Source: an uncultured Collinsella sp.
GTDB taxonomy: Bacteria; Actinomycetota; Coriobacteriia; Coriobacteriales; Coriobacteriaceae
Assembly: GCA_900550195.1 (NCBI GenBank)
Contig: URRB01000022.1
Span: 1-31,775, forward strand
DNA: 31,775 nucleotides
Reading direction: 5' to 3'
A program made the position numbers and the translations under genes. Positions 30,766-31,775 of this stretch are shown in pieces. Within the stretch, counting starts at the first letter, position 1, and each line of letters starts with the position of its first letter. Below the pieces are notes generated by a model. It saw nothing but the letters and a program-made list of their open reading frames with translations, ran no database searches and was not told the DNA's origin.

Positions 30766-31415
30766 TTAATCCTGCGTGTCGCCTCCGTACATATAGACGA
30801 TAAATCCGTCGCCGGTGTCCTGGCTGTGATCCTCCAAGATGCGCTTCATGTTGAGGTGCTCGTAGAACTGCCAGTCGGAGTTGCAGTCGCTCATCAGGAA
30901 GAATTTGGTGCACCCGGCTTTGGCGAGTTCGGCGCGCGCAAGGTCGATGAGCGCACGGCCGAGCCCTTGCCCTGCCATTCGGGCACGATGATGATCAGGT
31001 TGAGCTGGCCTTGGGCATATTCGTTGCCCGTGGCGGCAAAGCGGTCGGCTGTTGCCTTCTCGCGGCTATCGCCAAAGAGCGAGCCTTCGAGCTTGGCATC
31101 GGCGGTCTTTGCCATCTCGGTTGCCTGGACGAACATCTCGTTGTAGCAGGGCTCCCACGTGGGATTGGTGCGTGGTTTGCCGTCTTCGAAGATACCGATG
31201 CAGCAAGCGGCGATGATGCGGCCTTCAGCTTCGGCAACGAGCGCGATGGGGGAGCGCTGCAGCTGCATGGCGATGTTAAAGCGCGCACAGAAATCGGCGG
31301 CTTCGACGTCGCCTCGGTTGCGCAGCGTGTTGCACCACAGCTGGTTGTAGATGGCGGCGATGCCGGCCAGGTCATCGAGCGTGGCGGCACGCAGAGTTAC
31401 GTTGTCAAGGCTCAT
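30766..31415 (-). pseudogene. GNAT-family N-acetyltransferase, frameshifted
   Basis: GNAT enzymes acetylate small amines or proteins with acetyl-CoA. The 5' frame starts at ATG 31415 behind GGAAGGAG and runs through a GNAT domain to the acetyl-CoA loop VPEWQGKG. It then goes out of frame (SAVRSSTLRAP). The continuation GLGRALIDLARAELAKAG, with the C-terminal FYEHLNMKR, lies in another frame ending at 30766. One missing base near 30960 (GGGCTCGGC where GGGCCTCGGC is expected) explains it. Repaired length is about 216 aa. Either the gene is newly inactivated or the sequence has an error here. Confidence 0.8.
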
Positions 31416-31430
31416 GGGGGCTCCTTCCAA

Positions 31431-31775
31431 GTTGGGTCAGGCCACCCCTGAGTGTGACATGGACGCAGGACGGCCGCATCGACCATTCGGCAGGCGAGCC
31501 TCGAATCCTCGGGGACGGAGGGTCCTAAGAAGGAATGAGGGCGGATTTTCGGACACTTGCTCGATGAGAGTGGATAATCTCCCACTTTTAGCGCTGGTAT
31601 AGGCCAAAAACGGGAGATTATCCACTCTCATTCTGGGTAGTCGTTGGGGACGTTCTTAAACGACCAGTCATTAAAGAACGTCCCCAATGACTACCCCAAG
31701 GAACATCCCAAACTGCCGGCAGAGACGATATGAGCAGGACATAAAAACATTGAGAGCCCCTGCTGCATGAAAGAC
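31431..31775. other. Noncoding window end with two large inverted repeats
   Basis: No gene is supported here. ATGAGAGTGGATAATCTCCC (31564-31583) and its exact complement (31612-31631) form a 20-bp stem. Four bases on, a 23-bp inverted repeat with one mismatch (31635-31657, 31674-31696) carries TTGGGGACGTTCTT. The third copy of the 35-bp repeat family follows. Confidence 0.6.
31698..31727 (-). repeat. Third, inverted copy of the GCCGGCAGTTTGG repeat
   Basis: Read on the minus strand this contains TCTCTGCCGGCAGTTTGG, identical to the core of 1617-1651, followed by GATGTTCCTT where the others have ACACTCCTT. It shows that the repeat is dispersed and not unique to the ATPase locus. Confidence 0.65.

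Overview
The window looks like a chromosomal segment from a GC-rich, anaerobic gut actinobacterium of the Coriobacteriia, most likely Collinsella or a close relative. This is an inference from several signs: strong C/G-ending codon use in the metabolic genes, a class II galT next to galK, a seven-helix membrane LuxR regulator, an FprA-type flavodiiron protein, and numerous intergenic hairpins with GGGGACAG loops. No tRNA, rRNA, CRISPR array, complete transposase or phage gene was seen.

Layout. (1) 0.1-1.7 kb: a DUF4143 AAA ATPase gene, preceded by three 33-bp tandem repeats and bracketed by 35-bp direct repeats. (2) 1.7-6.0 kb: a galactose (Leloir) operon galK-galT with a GC-rich terminator, a divergent LacI-type regulator, and three copies of a 13-bp operator-like sequence between them. 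(3) 6.1-9.5 kb: a flavodiiron protein, a DeoR regulator and a class II aldolase, followed by a 151-bp palindrome. (4) 9.7-12.8 kb: a HAD phosphatase, an AraC regulator, a doubtful small ORF, and a fused NUDIX-Vsr protein (329 aa). (5) 12.9-15.9 kb: a BceAB-like ABC transporter with no two-component system beside it. (6) 16.2-25.9 kb: an agmatine-centred locus. It holds an APC permease, a divergent agmatine deiminase, a second APC permease, a small Cys-containing protein, a membrane LuxR regulator, a YtcJ-type amidohydrolase and a MATE exporter. The genes are separated by unusually long, hairpin-rich leaders. (7) 26.1-27.3 kb: a second DUF4143 ATPase, again preceded by three tandem repeats of a different period. 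(8) 27.7-31.8 kb: a LuxR regulator with a C-terminal frameshift, a canonical second agmatine deiminase, two gene remnants, a frameshifted GNAT acetyltransferase and a cluster of large hairpins.

How the genes may work together. APC permeases would exchange agmatine for a product, the deiminases would turn agmatine into N-carbamoylputrescine and ammonia, and LuxR-type proteins would sense the substrate. The usual next enzymes, putrescine carbamoyltransferase and carbamate kinase, are absent from the window. The amidohydrolase is therefore a candidate for the downstream step, but this is a hypothesis. The most unusual items are the NUDIX-Vsr fusion, the repeat arrays in front of both DUF4143 genes, the divergent deiminase with a 25-residue insertion, the structured leaders of the agmatine locus and the perfect 37-bp-armed palindrome.
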